Positions 21,114 to 33,149 are shown, counted from the first letter of the stretch. The stretch: DNA of 64,000 nt from Aphanomyces cochlioides (GCA_019828595.1 JAHQRK010000006.1:1116001-1180000), one strand, 5' to 3'. Numbers and translations are program-made. Notes: generated by a model not told the origin, from the letters alone.

Positions 21114-22702
21114 TTGTGGCGATTGTTAACTGCCAGTCTTGATACGGCATTGCGAACGCATCTATTGATCGACATTTCCCGCGGTGTCAAGGATTTGAAA
21201 GATGTCAAGGCAAAATTCGCAGGAGATCATCGAGTTCATCAGTGGTCTTTGTCTAGCCAAGCTCAAATACAAGAAGAGTCACCTTCGAACATCGAATTGA
21301 CTAGTCAATGCTGCTAAACAAACTGAAGCGAAGGAACAATAAGACAGTCCAACAACTTTGGCAACAATGTCAATGAATTCTCGACATTGTTCGTGAGAGC
21401 TTGCCCAAAAAAGAACACTGAAATATTGGTTGATTCATGTTTTGAGGCTCAGCTTGTCATAATGATGCCAAACTGGGCTCAAACTCTCGGCGCCTTGGAT
21501 GACGAAACCAACGAGTCAAATCCAGACAGTTGGAAGCATTTATATAAGCTTGTAGATTTTGTAAACAAGCTCCGTCGTCAACCTGTTCATTCGCTCGAGT
21601 ATTGGCAGAACGGATGGGAAATAAGTGACTCTGTTTTAAGAACTCAATCGAGCTGTTTTCAATCGCAACACTCAAGAAAACACGCCCTGAGCGATTGCTC
21701 GATTGATGTCAAGGTCATTCTTTGACTGTTTGAGGTCTGCAAATTGGAAACATTGAAACTCGGTGGTGACAGAGTTCCATCAACTTTTGCCCAAATTCTT
21801 GCATCAGCCCTTCAAACCAACCAAACGATTTACGAAGTGACTTTGCACCACAGCAATATATCTCTATTCCAATTTTCTGTCGCAATTTTGCTCTCTTTGT
21901 CTGATAGAGGAAGTCCCTTTAGGATATCCGCTTTCATATCAACTCGTTCGGTTCGAACCATGCACCTGGGATGTGCCATACTTTAGTTGCACAACTGTAA
22001 GACTGAGTTAATCCACTCTAATTCTCTTTTTGTACTGTCTTTGGATGACTAGAGAGATTTATGTATAAATTCCCCGCCGCAGTTACTGACTGAGTCTATC
22101 AAAGACTGGACGATTGGCGCTTCCATCACTCGGCCAAGAAGATTTGTCAAGAGTAATGCGCTTTTTTTTGTACTCATCGTCTTGGATTTGTCATGCTTTG
22201 GATCAAAAGTAGTAAGTCTCGAATCGACACTGTCTTCCATATTCATTTCACAAATCGTTTGTTAGTTTTGAATGGCAGTCGCCAGACTTTGTACAAAAGT
22301 TGATGGCATGTTTTTAGATTCGATCGTAAATGTCTCCTGCAAGCATGTTTCAAGCAATCGAAGAAGGCTGTACCACCCGAGTCGTAAACTAGTCAATTTC
22401 AAAGCCTTGATGGAAGTCCGCGCAGCAGGCATTCCATTCCATCAACCATGTCGTCGTCCAAGTAATTCAGTTGGAGATGGGCAATCTTGGAACCTTCGAG
22501 TCGCCTTGCAAAGGATGTCAACTTCCTCACCCAACGAAACAAGTTCTATGCCCCAAAAAAAGAATTTGGTCAGGCGATGAGGAGAGTTAACAGTTTCGAT
22601 CGTCAGGTTGCTATGGAACGACTCTTCCCCATGTCCCCCAGTGTCGAAAATGCCCATAGAGCTGATAGTTTCATCGAAGCATCACCTGCTTTATTGATAT
22701 AG
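21114..22702 (+). pseudogene. Decayed leucine-rich-repeat-like gene
   Basis: Short frames in different phases carry LRR-like phrases, such as LETLKLGGDRVPSTFAQILA followed by LQTNQTIYEVTLHHSNI (21744-21860) and VLIVLDLSCFGSK (about 22170-22210, plus strand), separated by stops. No consistent splicing pattern was found that would join them. It may be a relic of an NLR/RNI-type repeat protein. Low confidence; it could instead be non-coding. Confidence 0.25.
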
Positions 22703-24224
22703 TTAATATTTCCATGACATATTAATCCCTTGATGTTTGAGGTATGTTACGGTGGAGGCATAGCCAACAAAGACGAACGCAATGCACACGCCAAAGACGA
22801 CCCAAAAGACGTAATCCGTTTGTTGGATGTATGAGTTCAAGTTCATGCCAAACCCCCCGACAATAAACGTTGGGACAGCCAACAACGTGCCCAAAAGCGT
22901 CAAACTCAAATCCACACTGAGCAAAAAGTTACGCTTCGAATCGAGTTTCAGCATGACGATGCTTTCCGTGTTTTGAACATTGTTGGCCATCAAAGCCACG
23001 CGAGTTTGCGTCCCGTAAATTTCCTACAGCCCTGAGTTAGCGCATCATAAATAGTTTGGACATTTCACCTGCAAGTAGACTTCCAAGAAGGATTCAGCAT
23101 CTTCAGTGTCGAAGCTGAAGAGATCATGGACCAGATTAGGTTCATTGTACAGCTAAAGCAAACAGAGGTTAGTGCATGCGAGGATTTGATCGAGACAACC
23201 TTGGTTAAATACATCATGTGCAAATCTTCTTCGTTTTCCAAAAGCGACATGAGCAGACGCCGCATGCCAGCAACACGGGACTCCAGTGAACTCATCTCGT
23301 TCTTGACAAAGCGAAGGTTTTCCAATTCGCTCAACATTGAGTCGTCTTTGGCCATTTTATCGAGCGAAGAGCGTCCCTTGGGGATAATTTTCTCGCATTC
23401 GGTTGAAAACAAACGACAAAGCGTAGCCAGAATTGCTTCCAAGGCACTAATGCGATGAGTCAAGACGGTAATATTTTGAGGAAACAACTTACGCAAACTC
23501 AAACGCTGCGGCGTCGGCAAGATGGACTTTCATGTTGGTTTTCAGATGATATACAAGAGAATCTGCTCCATCGGGCAGAAAAATCAACATGACATCGCGC
23601 ATAATGACAGCGCGAACAGGATCTAATGACCTCGATCAAACTTTTCCTTTTGTGATGTAGTTGTACCGCAGTTGACTAGAATAGCTTGCTGGCGGACCAT
23701 GATCGAAGGTTCATTCGATGTTGAAAATACGTTGTCCAATTTACGAAGATCACGCATGTGAACCGCCTAGATACCATGAGACACTCGCCCGTTGTCAAAA
23801 GACTTGTTCCTACTGGAATATCGACAGGTCCATCTCTTGAAAAGCGCGAGCGGGAATGACTTCGTCCATTTCTTGATTCGTGTTTCGGTGGAGCCTAGAG
23901 AAACCTCATCAAAATCGTCGAAAGCGATGTATACGAACTGGAATTAGCATGCTCTTCACACCCGTTTGAATCATATGAAGGACTTCCATGCGAGTCACTT
24001 CTTGAAACTCTGAATTGCCCGACGCATCAAATCGCAACGCCTACAGAACAACCGAATCAAATGGCAATCCAACGACACAATCAGCGTACCAAGCGCTTCC
24101 CGTCCTTCATGGCGTTCATGCCAAGGATTTCTCCGTTCATTGTCACGAGCATATCGTTGTGCATCAAGCTCTCCGCGAGCAGCGCTGGCTGCGCATCGAC
24201 GCCCGTTCCAAAGCGAGTCGACAT
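22703..24224 (-). CDS. CorA/Mrs2-type magnesium transporter with canonical GMN motif
   Basis: Mg2+ channel of the CorA/Mrs2/Alr superfamily, forming a pentamer in the mitochondrial or another membrane. Conserved blocks read upstream to downstream: AVHMRDLRKLDNVFS, MVRQQAILVNCG, ALEAILATL, MRRLLMSLLENEEDLHMMYL and KRNFLLSVDLSLTLL, then the pore signature GMN in GGFGMNLNS and a second helix ending NMSWKY at the stop. Exon boundaries match those of the tandem paralogue at 25051-27666. The 5' end is uncertain. ATG at 24222-24224 opens a frame that splices towards RFDASGNSEFQEVTRMEVLHM, but the join into AVHMRDL was not fully resolved. A frame at 24306-24557 resembles a CorA helix region weakly and might be a remnant of a first domain. 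Confidence 0.75.
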
Positions 24225-25050
24225 CTCAGCATCGGCTTGCCAATTTGAAAATGACGTTGGTAATTCGAAAAACCACTGTCCGAATTTGGGTTTTACCAAT
24301 AAAACCTACGTTAAACGTTTCAAACTCAGGCTGTGTGTAAACTCAGGCTGTGTGTCACCCACCAACCACACAGAAACAATCAAGTTGATAGGCGACACCG
24401 CTGTCACATAAAAAATCAATAGCTCGTTCCGCAGGTCCAGAGTTTCATTCGAGTCATGCTGGAAAGAAGTGCTTATTCCCTTTGGATAAAACATTATCGT
24501 CTCCATTTTCTTTGCAAGACAGAACGCGAGATCAATGAAACTGACAATGTGGGTCAAACTGGACGAACGGTTTCAAAAGCCATGTGGAAGTGGAGGTCCG
24601 ACCTTCCTCAAAACTTTCTCTTCTCGAGGAAGAAGCACACCGCCTTCAACGTGGCTGACATGACAATGTGGATGTGGCAATGCTGTACGATGTGGATGAA
24701 AGGTAAGTTGTCTAGTGCGTGGTTCAGAGACATCGAACCAGATGCAAGTAATGGGTGAGACAAATTGACGTGGCAATGGCAACGAATGGCGAGGACAAGG
24801 CGTTCCCGTCGCCACCATTGCTAGCGCGTCGAGTAAAGCTTTTAGATAGCTTAGCCTTTAAATAGAGCGCTAGACAACTGGGCAAAGAAACGAATTGCGT
24901 TTGGGATTGTTGTCGGTGTCGACGCCATTCCCCCATCAAAATATCCGTGAACTTTGACTTGGCACATCATGGATTTTTACCTATTTAGCGTATGTACTGG
25001 AATTTTATGTTTTTCGGTCATTTTTCAATGCAGCACCAGCAGGAACAAGG
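24225..25050. other. Divergent spacer between CorA genes
   Basis: Minus-strand frame 24306-24557 contains ETLDLRNELLIFYVTAV, weakly like the CorA segment before helix 1. No complete gene is supported. The promoters of the two CorA genes should lie here. Confidence 0.35.
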
Positions 25051-27666
25051 ATGAGGACGATCGACAATGCGAGCTTGCACGAAGAATTCCTGAGCGCTAC
25101 TACGGAGAACGACGATAGCGGACCAGTTGTCTCTTTGATTCTGCCAGATGGGAAGAATATGGCTTGGGAGTTTGACGTACAAGGCCAGTGTATCCGTCGA
25201 GAAGTGTCGCGAGAGGAAATGCTCCATCGCATTCTCGACGCTACCAAAACGTCTACATCAACAAGGCTTCCAGGAATACGCTTGTGTGACTTTCGACAGC
25301 TCGATCAAGCGTATTCAGCATCGGATAAACCGTCGATTTTGGTCCGCCAGCAAGCGATTCTTGTTAATATTGGTTGATCAAGGTCGAATGTTAAGTTTGA
25401 CAGGTTGCATTTTAGGTCCGATTCGCGCTCTTGTTCTTCGACGATCCTGCTTTGTCTTTGGAAATCTACCAGATGACGTGATGGCGCAGCTTAAAGCTGC
25501 ATTCGTGGCAACTGTTGGGGAATCTCCTTCAGCGCCATTTGAATTTTCGTACGACCATCAGAATCCCGGTATTTCATTGACTTTATGCTTTATAGAGCTT
25601 TAGAAGCCATTCTCTCAACTATTGTCACGCACTTTGCTTTGAAATTTGACGCGATTCAGCCTGAAGCTGGCGTTCTATTGAATACTATCGCCAATTTAGA
25701 ACGTCCTCGCGACGAATTTGAACGCTTGCGTACAATTCAAAGCTCTTTAAATGAATTGAAGACCCAAGGCGATGGTCTTCATCATCTCTTGGTATCTCTT
25801 CTGGACAATGAAGAAGATTTAGCGCTGATGCACTTGACTAAGGTATTGATTCGTCCTCCCAAACGCTCAAATTGAAGTCGTAGCTCTACGACGAACCCGA
25901 CTTAGATTTCCATACGATGGATATGGAATATGTGACGACTCTGATTGAAATCTACCTTCAGAAAGTTGCCACGACGCTGTCTGCCATTGCATTAACCACC
26001 AAGAAAGCGGACAACACAGAAAGTTCTCTCAATCTCAAGTGGACGTCCAAACGTAATCAACTGCTCATGGTCGACATTCCTCTCAAAGTTCTCTTCTTGG
26101 GCGCCTACATTGGAGCATTTGTGACTGCGATTCCGGCCATGAATGTGGTTTCCAATCTCGCAACGGTCGATGGCGTCTTTTGGGGACTCTTTGGCTTTTT
26201 GTTTGCCTTTTGTGCTTGGCTTTATTTCTTTGCAGTGTCCCATTTGCGCAAGCACGGCGTTTTCGTTGGCTTCAAGGCCCCCACGCCAGCCGCCCCGATC
26301 GATAGTTTTCTCTCTTCGACCTTGGTTTTTGATCCACAGCCAAAGGAAACTTTGGGAAAGCGCTCGGCATTGCAATTCGACAGTACTGGAGGCGTCCAGT
26401 CGATCGATGTGACCCGCCACGACGTTTTACAAATGACACAAGGTGCTGCCATCGCCTCTGGATTGGTATGACGAATTATTTGTCCTTTTATCAGTGAAAT
26501 TGGCATTTAGAATAATCAAGAATCGATAGTAACTCGAAGGGGAAACACTCGACGTCGCCGTAGTGCATCTATCAGTGCTCGCTTTGACGTACAAGTATGT
26601 TTATCCCTCACTAGTCTCTCTAACTCTAAAGTCAGGCTGTCCACATGCGCGATCTTCGAATGCTCGACAATACGTTAACTTTAGCCAACGAATACACAAT
26701 TGCGGTCCGACAACAAGCAATACTTGTGAATTGCGGACCCTTGCAAGCTATCATCTTGCGCGAAAAGTGTCTTATCTTCTTGCCTCCCAGTGGAAAATCC
26801 TTGGCGACAACGCTCCAGACTCAATTTAAATCGCACATGAGCGACGCGAAGCAACATGAAAGCCACGGATTTGAATTCACGTAAGTCAAAGCCGTCCTGC
26901 TTCCGTTTTGGTATGAAATGAATTCTAGAGCATTGGAGGCTATTTTGTCGACGATGTGTTTTGTCGTGGCGAAAGAACAACACAAGATTAGCTCTGTCGG
27001 AGGCGAACAATTGGATTTGATGGCGAAAGACGAGACGAATTTCAGCGTCTTGGAGAACCTCCGCACGGTGAAAAATGCCATGAGCGAATTGGAATCCCAC
27101 GTGAATGGCCTACGAACGATGCTAATGACTCTACTCGACAACGAAGAGGATCTACACACGATGCACTTAACCAAGGTACAGCTCAAGGATGATATTAGTT
27201 TTACTGAAGCGCTTGTAGCTTTTCAAGGAGCCACAGATTGTCCAAGACTTGTTTAGCTTTGACACGGAAGAGACTGAAACACTGTTGGAGTCGTATCTTC
27301 AGGTGCGACTGGCATAAGCTTAGAATGCTTACTTATGCTTTGTAGACGATTCATGGTGCTCGCACCGCCGTGACGCTGATGATCAAAAGCATTGAAAACA
27401 CTGAAGCCATTGTGATGCTCAAGCTCGACATCAAACGAAACTACTTGATCATCATCGATTTGATCATGACACTCGTGGGGACATTGATGGCTGTGCCGAA
27501 TTTTTACGTGAATGCGTTCGCAACCAACTTGAATTCTCGCCTCCAAGAGGTGAATGGCCTCTTTTGGGTCATCACAGGCTCAGCGTTTGTCTTTCCAGCG
27601 GTCATGTACATGTATTCGATGCACTACTTCCGAAAGGAAGGATTTAGCATGTCCTGGTACTATTAA
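25051..27666 (+). CDS. Tandem fusion of two CorA/Mrs2 Mg2+ transporter domains (754 aa)
   Basis: Nine exons (25051-25372, 25416-25548, 25596-25842, 25884-26465, 26511-26594, 26636-26880, 26929-27175, 27219-27302, 27346-27666) sum to 2265 nt, an exact multiple of three, with no internal stop. Domain 1 (about residues 1-428) and domain 2 (about 457-754) each have RQQAILVN, ALEAIL, LLDNEEDL-x-x-MHLTK, a KRN segment and two C-terminal helices. Exon 5 is an 84-nt in-phase linker encoding a basic stretch (TRRGNTRRRRSAS) that links the first domain to AVHMRDLRMLD of the second. The signature GMN is AMN in domain 1 and ATN in domain 2, so classical Mg2+ selectivity is doubtful. Alternatively these are two genes with the first stopping at 26471, but domain 2 then lacks a plausible start exon. 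Confidence 0.75.
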
Positions 27667-28486
27667 TGCAATCCTTGCTCAATGCACAAGTCACGAAGAA
27701 CCATATTTTCATCAAAGAAGCGCATATTCGGGGACTTCTTGCGTCATGGGATCGTCTTGTTGATGCAAAACCACGGTGGCAACACGTTTTGTAGCCCGGT
27801 TGAGTTGTGGGCACAATCGACACCAACTTTTATGGAAATTTCCCTTGTGACGCACGCTCAGCTCCACGTTGTCGCACTTTGCTAACGACATGAACTAAAC
27901 ACAACCGCATCTGGCTTACATGCGCTTCAGAGAATGTGCGCAGCAGCCATACAGCAACTGCATGAACCTTGCCACGACATGGTCAGCCAGTCGTTTCACA
28001 ATCCCATGCACGCGCCGCCATAACACATTGACGCCGTCATAAAGCAGGCGATAGAGTCCTCGTTTACAAACAACCACAAGGCTCTCTCTCGTGTTCCCTC
28101 ATGAACTTTGTCGTACCATCTACAGTACAAGGACGTCTACGTGTGATTTATACTCCTGATGCATAAACTCGACTGCGATGGACACCCACCAGCCGGCTGG
28201 ACGTCCTCCAGAGCTCCCACCGTAGTAAGCTCTACGATGGCCAAAAGTCTTCATGGACGGAGACCTTTGTCGGCGTGGCTTAGTGCTGCCAAGGATCTTT
28301 TACAAACCACAAACACGAAAAAGAACACAATAGAACGTAGACAGTGTCATTACGTTCGTACGCCACAAAGGAGCACAAGCAGCACCCAGACGAGTCCCAC
28401 ACCTCCGTAAGCTACCTTTGAATCTCACGGATGTGCTCGCGAGCGTAGCTCAATCACTTGTAAATCCACCGCGCGTTGGCAAAAAG
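27667..28486. other. Intergenic region, possible small minus-strand gene not resolved
   Basis: On the minus strand from about 27890 a frame begins MSLAKCDNVELSVRHKG, and a second frame just downstream ends with DENMVLRDLCIEQGLH next to the CorA stop. They might be two exons of a small protein, but no convincing splice pair was found. The rest, to AOX copy 1, shows nothing recognisable. Confidence 0.3.
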
Positions 28487-29403
28487 ATGCAACGTCTCTC
28501 CACTCGGTTTGTCCGCACTGCACCAGCTCTGCGCTTCTTGCACAACTCGCGATCGTTGGCTGCTCCTGGCCAGGCGCATTTCAAGACACATCCCAAGTCG
28601 GACACGCATTTCACGCAGCAGGTAATCAAGGCCCCCGCCGCGGAAATCCCAACTGTGTGGGAAAACCCGATCCCGCATCCCATCTACACTGCGGATGAAG
28701 TGGATCATATCCAAGAAACCCACCGCAACCCCAAGGAAATGCACGCCAAGGTCGCTCTCTTTGCCGTGCGCTGCCTCCGTGGTGGATTTGATCTCGTCTC
28801 TGGCTACAAGGGCCCTGGCGGTGGTATGAAACCCAGCGACTGGATCAACCGATGCCTCTTCCTTGAGACTGTGGCTGGCGTCCCAGGCATGTGGCCGGCA
28901 TGTTGCGCCACCTTCGCTCGCTCCGTACCATGCAACGCGACCAAGGTTGGATCCACACGTTGTTGGAAGAAGCCGAGAACGAGCGTATGCACTTGCTCAT
29001 CTTCATGACGATCAAAGCTCCTGGTCCAATCTTCCGCACGATGGTCGTCGGTGGCCAAGGCGTCTTTTTCAACTTGTTCTTCTTCACCTATTTGATCTCG
29101 CCCAAGACATGCCACCGCTTCGTGGGTTACTTGGAAGAAGAAGCCGTCCACACGTACACCGCGATGGTGACAGACATTGAAGCCGGCCACGTTGGCAACT
29201 GGAAAACCGAAGTGGCGCCACTCATCGCCCGTAAATACTACCATCTTGCCGACGATGCGACCATGCTCGACATGATCAAGTGCATCCGCGCCGACGAAGC
29301 CAACCACCGCGATGTGAACCACACGTTTGCCAATCTGGACTGGGCCAAGGATGTCAACCCATTCCTCCACCATCGCAAGGAAGTCTCATCCCCCGAAGCG
29401 TAG
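28487..29403 (+). pseudogene. AOX: Alternative oxidase copy 1, single-base frameshift
   Basis: Mitochondrial ubiquinol oxidase that passes electrons from ubiquinol to oxygen without proton pumping. From MQRLSTRF a mitochondrial-type presequence leads into the AOX core. All four di-iron motifs are present: LETVAGVPG, NERMHLLIF, LEEEAVHTY and RADEANHRDVNH. Compared with the paralogues (GVPGMVAGM) one G is missing at about 28890, so the frame changes between the first and second motif. The upstream frame would run to 29008 in a non-AOX reading. Everything after the shift is intact to the stop at 29403. Intronless like its paralogues. It could be a recent pseudogene or a base-calling error. Confidence 0.85.
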
Positions 29404-29664
29404 AGCTACAACCTTCGTGAACTTTCATTGAATAATAAAATCCACTCTCCATGATCCCCGTGAGCATTCCAAATTGTCAGCAGTCGAGCCCTTTCGCCAT
29501 GGCTACCAGTGAAGACTTCCCCCGTCGGTCTTCATGCCCCCACTCTCCAACGCAGCTCAGTACCGTACCCCCCCCAGGGGTAAGGTTGAGTTGGTTATCC
29601 TCGGGTAGTTGATTGTAGTTAAGGCTTTGGAGTCGTGGATGGAATGAATACAAGGAATGCAATG

Positions 29665-29973
29665 TTATAAAGTGTTAAGAAGCATCTGCTTAGGCTTTGA
29701 AGCCTTCGGTTTGTTCCGTGATGGGGCAGGAACAGCCAACGCGACGGCATTACGATGCGAGCGGAATTCACTGCCAGACTTGGCGTCGTGGCGGTCCAAG
29801 AAGTTCAAGCGTTTTTCCTTGTCGACAGCGACGTCAGGGCACTTGGTCAAGTATCGGAATCCAGCAAACGAAGCGACGCTGGTCGCCGTGACGACGATGC
29901 CCATGATGGGATACGTGGCAGGGTCCGAGAACAAGGTATGGGCAGTTGAGCGGGCGAGGCGTTGGGCGACCAT
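29665..29973 (-). CDS. NDUFA4/B12D-like mitochondrial membrane protein, copy 1 with shifted C-terminus
   Basis: Small protein starting MVAQRLARS with one membrane helix (TYPIMGIVVTATSVASFAG), followed by KCPDVAVDKEKRLNFLDRHD. The short N-terminus, single helix and (N/C)PDV motif resemble the NDUFA4/MLRQ-B12D family of respiratory-chain accessory proteins; the assignment is moderate. Compared with copy 2 at 31881-32165 the last residues are out of frame. A one-base change near VPAP converts PITEQTEGFKA-stop (original stop at 29690-29692) into a longer tail ending at 29665. It lies tail-to-tail with AOX copy 1. Confidence 0.55.
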   Translation of the reverse strand: MVAQRLARSTAHTLFSDPATYPIMGIVVTATSVASFAGFRYLTKCPDVAVDKEKRLNFLDRHDAKSGSEFRSHRNAVALAVPAPSRNKPKASKPKQMLLNTL

Positions 29974-31880
29974 GATGGCAAATTGAGTCAAATTGGCAAC
30001 TGGAATGCAGCGAAAAAGGCTCACGACTAGCTGCAACTTGCGTCTACGTGGCTGTCGTGTTGAATATTCTTTCAAAAATCGTTGGATTCATTCGTCTGGA
30101 CCAAGTTGTTATCGTAGGTAGTCGCGTACATGGTTGTAGAAAGATGTGCTGCTATCAGATGAAACGAGAGCTCCACGTCGCCAGACTTGAACTCTTTTTT
30201 ACAAATCATGCGCTGCTTATACTCCCTCTGTTGTTCGTCAGTGATCCTTTCCGCATTACTACAATCCTCACGACGTGACCATGAGTCTGTGGACGAGTCG
30301 ACGATCTGTTTTCTTCCCAGAGACCAGCTTGAGGTTGTAGATTCATGTCGAGCGTACAGATTTGTGCAATGTCGTCATAAACCCAAGGAACTTCCCAGCT
30401 CGGAGCTCGAGGCAACGGCATTGCGTTTGTTAGTCTGCATTGTTTGCTGGTCGAGTTCATCGCTAACTATCTTTCCTGGTGGTTGAGGACTAGCCGATGA
30501 ATGTTAGCTCGACTTCCCAGCGATGCGAGGTAAGAAAAGTCAAGGCAAAGACAAGGGCGGGGTTGTATTTCGCACTGGAGACAGTGTGAACTTCGCTGCC
30601 TTGCCGCAAGCGTCTCAGAGTGGATGGACATCCTCGCTCGAATTCAAGCTGGCAAATGTCTGTTTCTCGTTGTGTTGGTTGATTCCATCCTCCCGATTGC
30701 TGTTGACCAAATTCAAGATGTTCGCCTTACTGAGTGTGGGTGGCTTTGCTCTAACTTGCTGATGCTTCTCCCGTGTTCATGTTGCTCGCTTTTGGAGGTC
30801 GAGCTCGGGTTGTTGTCTCGTCAAGATCCCAGCATTGTCGTGTTGTGGATGAAGCGTGCACTTGGCTACGACGAAATTTCTCTTATATAGCCCGACTGAG
30901 TTCATTGCTGCTGAGGAAATTGACGTGATTTCTCGATAATGGTGGTCGATCTGAGGTGAAGTTGGGTTGCTTGGTATTTGAAGTGTGACTAGTTGTTCAC
31001 CTTGGACATCCTCAGACCAAACACTTCCTTCCCATCAATGCGTTCATCTACATGCCTTGCCCTCAGATACGACAACAAAAGACATGAATAATCCAGACAA
31101 AAGGGGAAAGAACTGCAGCTATCCCGTGCGCATCGATTCCGAAATGGTCAAGTTCTTGTCCCATCGTCCTTTGTTTGCTGATTGATCCATTTGTCAAAGT
31201 TCACATTCTTCAATCAAACAACGCCATCACAGCGAATTCAATTATCCACTACTCCTCACAACAATAGTTGGGTCGTTGGACGCACGAGATATTTTGCTCG
31301 AATGCTTAGTTCACCCTTGCATGGCGCGATCCTCGTTTCGTCCACAAGTTCACCTGTCAATTTGCATCAACAGCACAATCACAATCCGACGACATACACG
31401 TATTATTTCAACCAATCCTAGACAGATTTTTCTACAAATTAGATTTAATTGGCTAATAATTTTCATAAATCACAAATATTAAATTTTTGAAGTGAACTCA
31501 TCATGTTGATCGACATCAAGTTTGTCATTTGTTGACGACCACAGGACGGCTCTCTCCACCTCTCGGCATGGACAATCATAGACGACTGTATACATCTCGA
31601 AGAATGGATTTGAATGGAGTTTCTGCTTGTGAACTAATATAAATATTAGACGATGGCTGTGTCAACTGACAAAGTGTTGAATAATGCAAGCGACTCTCAA
31701 GTATACCCATTGTAATAAAGCGCTCCCCATTGTAGGTAAGAGTCATACTTAAGTCCGAGATGGCATCAGTAGTCTTACGAGAGTTCCCCCTTGTGGATGA
31801 CAATGCAATCCCCTTGCCGCCCCCCCCCAGTGCAGTGTTGAAAAACGAGAAATGTGCAGGTTCATGGCATAATGATATTA
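29974..31880. other. Gene-poor region with an AOX relic
   Basis: Apart from the relic at 30618-30728, no gene was recognised. Open frames at 30206-30460 (minus) and 30523-30762 (plus) lack domains; the latter is the complement of the relic. Confidence 0.4.
30618..30728 (-). pseudogene. Highly decayed alternative oxidase relic (C-terminal)
   Basis: Minus-strand translation gives ANILNLVNSNREDG and then QTFASLNSSEDVHPL, collinear with the AOX end ATMLDMIKCIRADEA...HTFANLDWAKDVNPF. About half of the positions agree; the RADE and HRDVNH iron ligands are lost. No flanking AOX sequence remains readable. Confidence 0.5.
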
Positions 31881-32165
31881 TTACGCTTTGAATCCACCCG
31901 TTTGCTCCGTGATCGGGCTTGGGACTGCTAATGCCACAGCATGGCGATGAGAGCGAAAGGCGAGACCTTCGTTGGCATCGTGGCGGTCCAAAAAGTTCAA
32001 GCGTTTTCCCTTGGCGACGGCGACATCAGGGCATTTGGTCGAGTATCGAAAGCCTGCATAAGACGCAACGCTGGTAGCAGCGATAACAATGCCCACGATG
32101 GGATACGTTGCAGGGTCTGAAAGCCAAGTGCGGGCTGTCGATCGGGCGAGGCGCTGGGCAACCAT
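31881..32165 (-). CDS. NDUFA4/B12D-like mitochondrial membrane protein, copy 2
   Basis: 94 residues: MVAQRLARS start, membrane helix YPIVGIVIAATSVASYAG, then KCPDVAVAKGKRLNFLDRHD and a C-terminus ending TEQTGGFKA. It is clearly paralogous to 29665-29973 and keeps the undamaged C-terminus. The region just upstream of the ATG is also conserved between copies (ANL-Q-A), consistent with a shared 5' leader. Predicted at the mitochondrial inner membrane as a respiratory-chain accessory protein. The open frame extends further upstream, but similarity starts only shortly before this Met. Confidence 0.6.
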   Translation of the reverse strand: MVAQRLARSTARTWLSDPATYPIVGIVIAATSVASYAGFRYSTKCPDVAVAKGKRLNFLDRHDANEGLAFRSHRHAVALAVPSPITEQTGGFKA

Positions 32166-33149
32166 GAGGGCTGATTGAATCAAATTTGCGAATGAGAGAA
32201 ACCTGACGAGTTTGACAATTTCATGAAGATGTGCACTCTGAAAGCTCAAGCACAAAAACTCGTGACATGGATTACTCAATCCAAGCCCTAGCATATTGCG
32301 CGGGGAGAGAGCGACTGAACTAAGCAACGAGAGGCAAATTACCATCATGTAGAGTACGGGTAAACCCTAAGATACAAATCACAGTCTCAACAGAAAGAAA
32401 CGCGAGTAAATTTATTAGACTTCACAATGAACTCAAGGAGATCGCTGAATGAGAGACGTTGCGCAAGCTAAGTCTTGCTTGCATCGTCCAAGTCACAAAC
32501 TAACAAGCTCTATGTGTAGTCAAAGCTTTGGATTTCATTTTCCCACCAACATAGGAAGTCAGTTTGTCAATCTTTTCTCTCAGCTTTGAGCAATCCACCA
32601 CAAGATAGTACTCCAATCTGGCACGCCTCTAAGTTTACTGAGGATGGGGCATCGAGGGGGGCAGTCTGTGCGAGTTATTCCACAATGGCTTTATCAGCGC
32701 AATCTAAAGTAGACGACACCTAATTGTCGATCGTCAGGAAATGTCGATCTATTTGCCATTATAAAGGAAGATATGGAAGGCACACGGTAAATGAAAGTCT
32801 GAAGACTGCCAATTTTCTTTGGGTGACGATGACGAAGCCATAAGCGTGAACAGTATTCAGGGTTGTAGATCATAACGAACATTGAACTTCCACCACCACG
32901 ATTGCCACTAGGAGTGGTGCCGCGAACCAGTAGCGACTTTTCAATCAAACTAGACCAATCTGTTATCACTGTGAAACTCGAAACAGCGACAGTCGTGAGG
33001 TTGTCGAGGAATGGACGTGCGAGATTGATTCAACGGCATTGTCGATGTTCTGTGTCGCAACTGGTCGTCCAACATCCCGAGGAGTGCCAAGTTCAGCGTC
33101 GTGGGAGGATTAAGAGAGACCAAATCCTGTATTATTCTTGGCAAGTAGT
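32166..33149. other. Intergenic region, nothing recognisable
   Basis: The minus-strand frame 32694-32969 (91 codons) lacks recognisable domains. No repeats were noticed. It contains the 3' flank of AOX copy 2. Confidence 0.4.
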
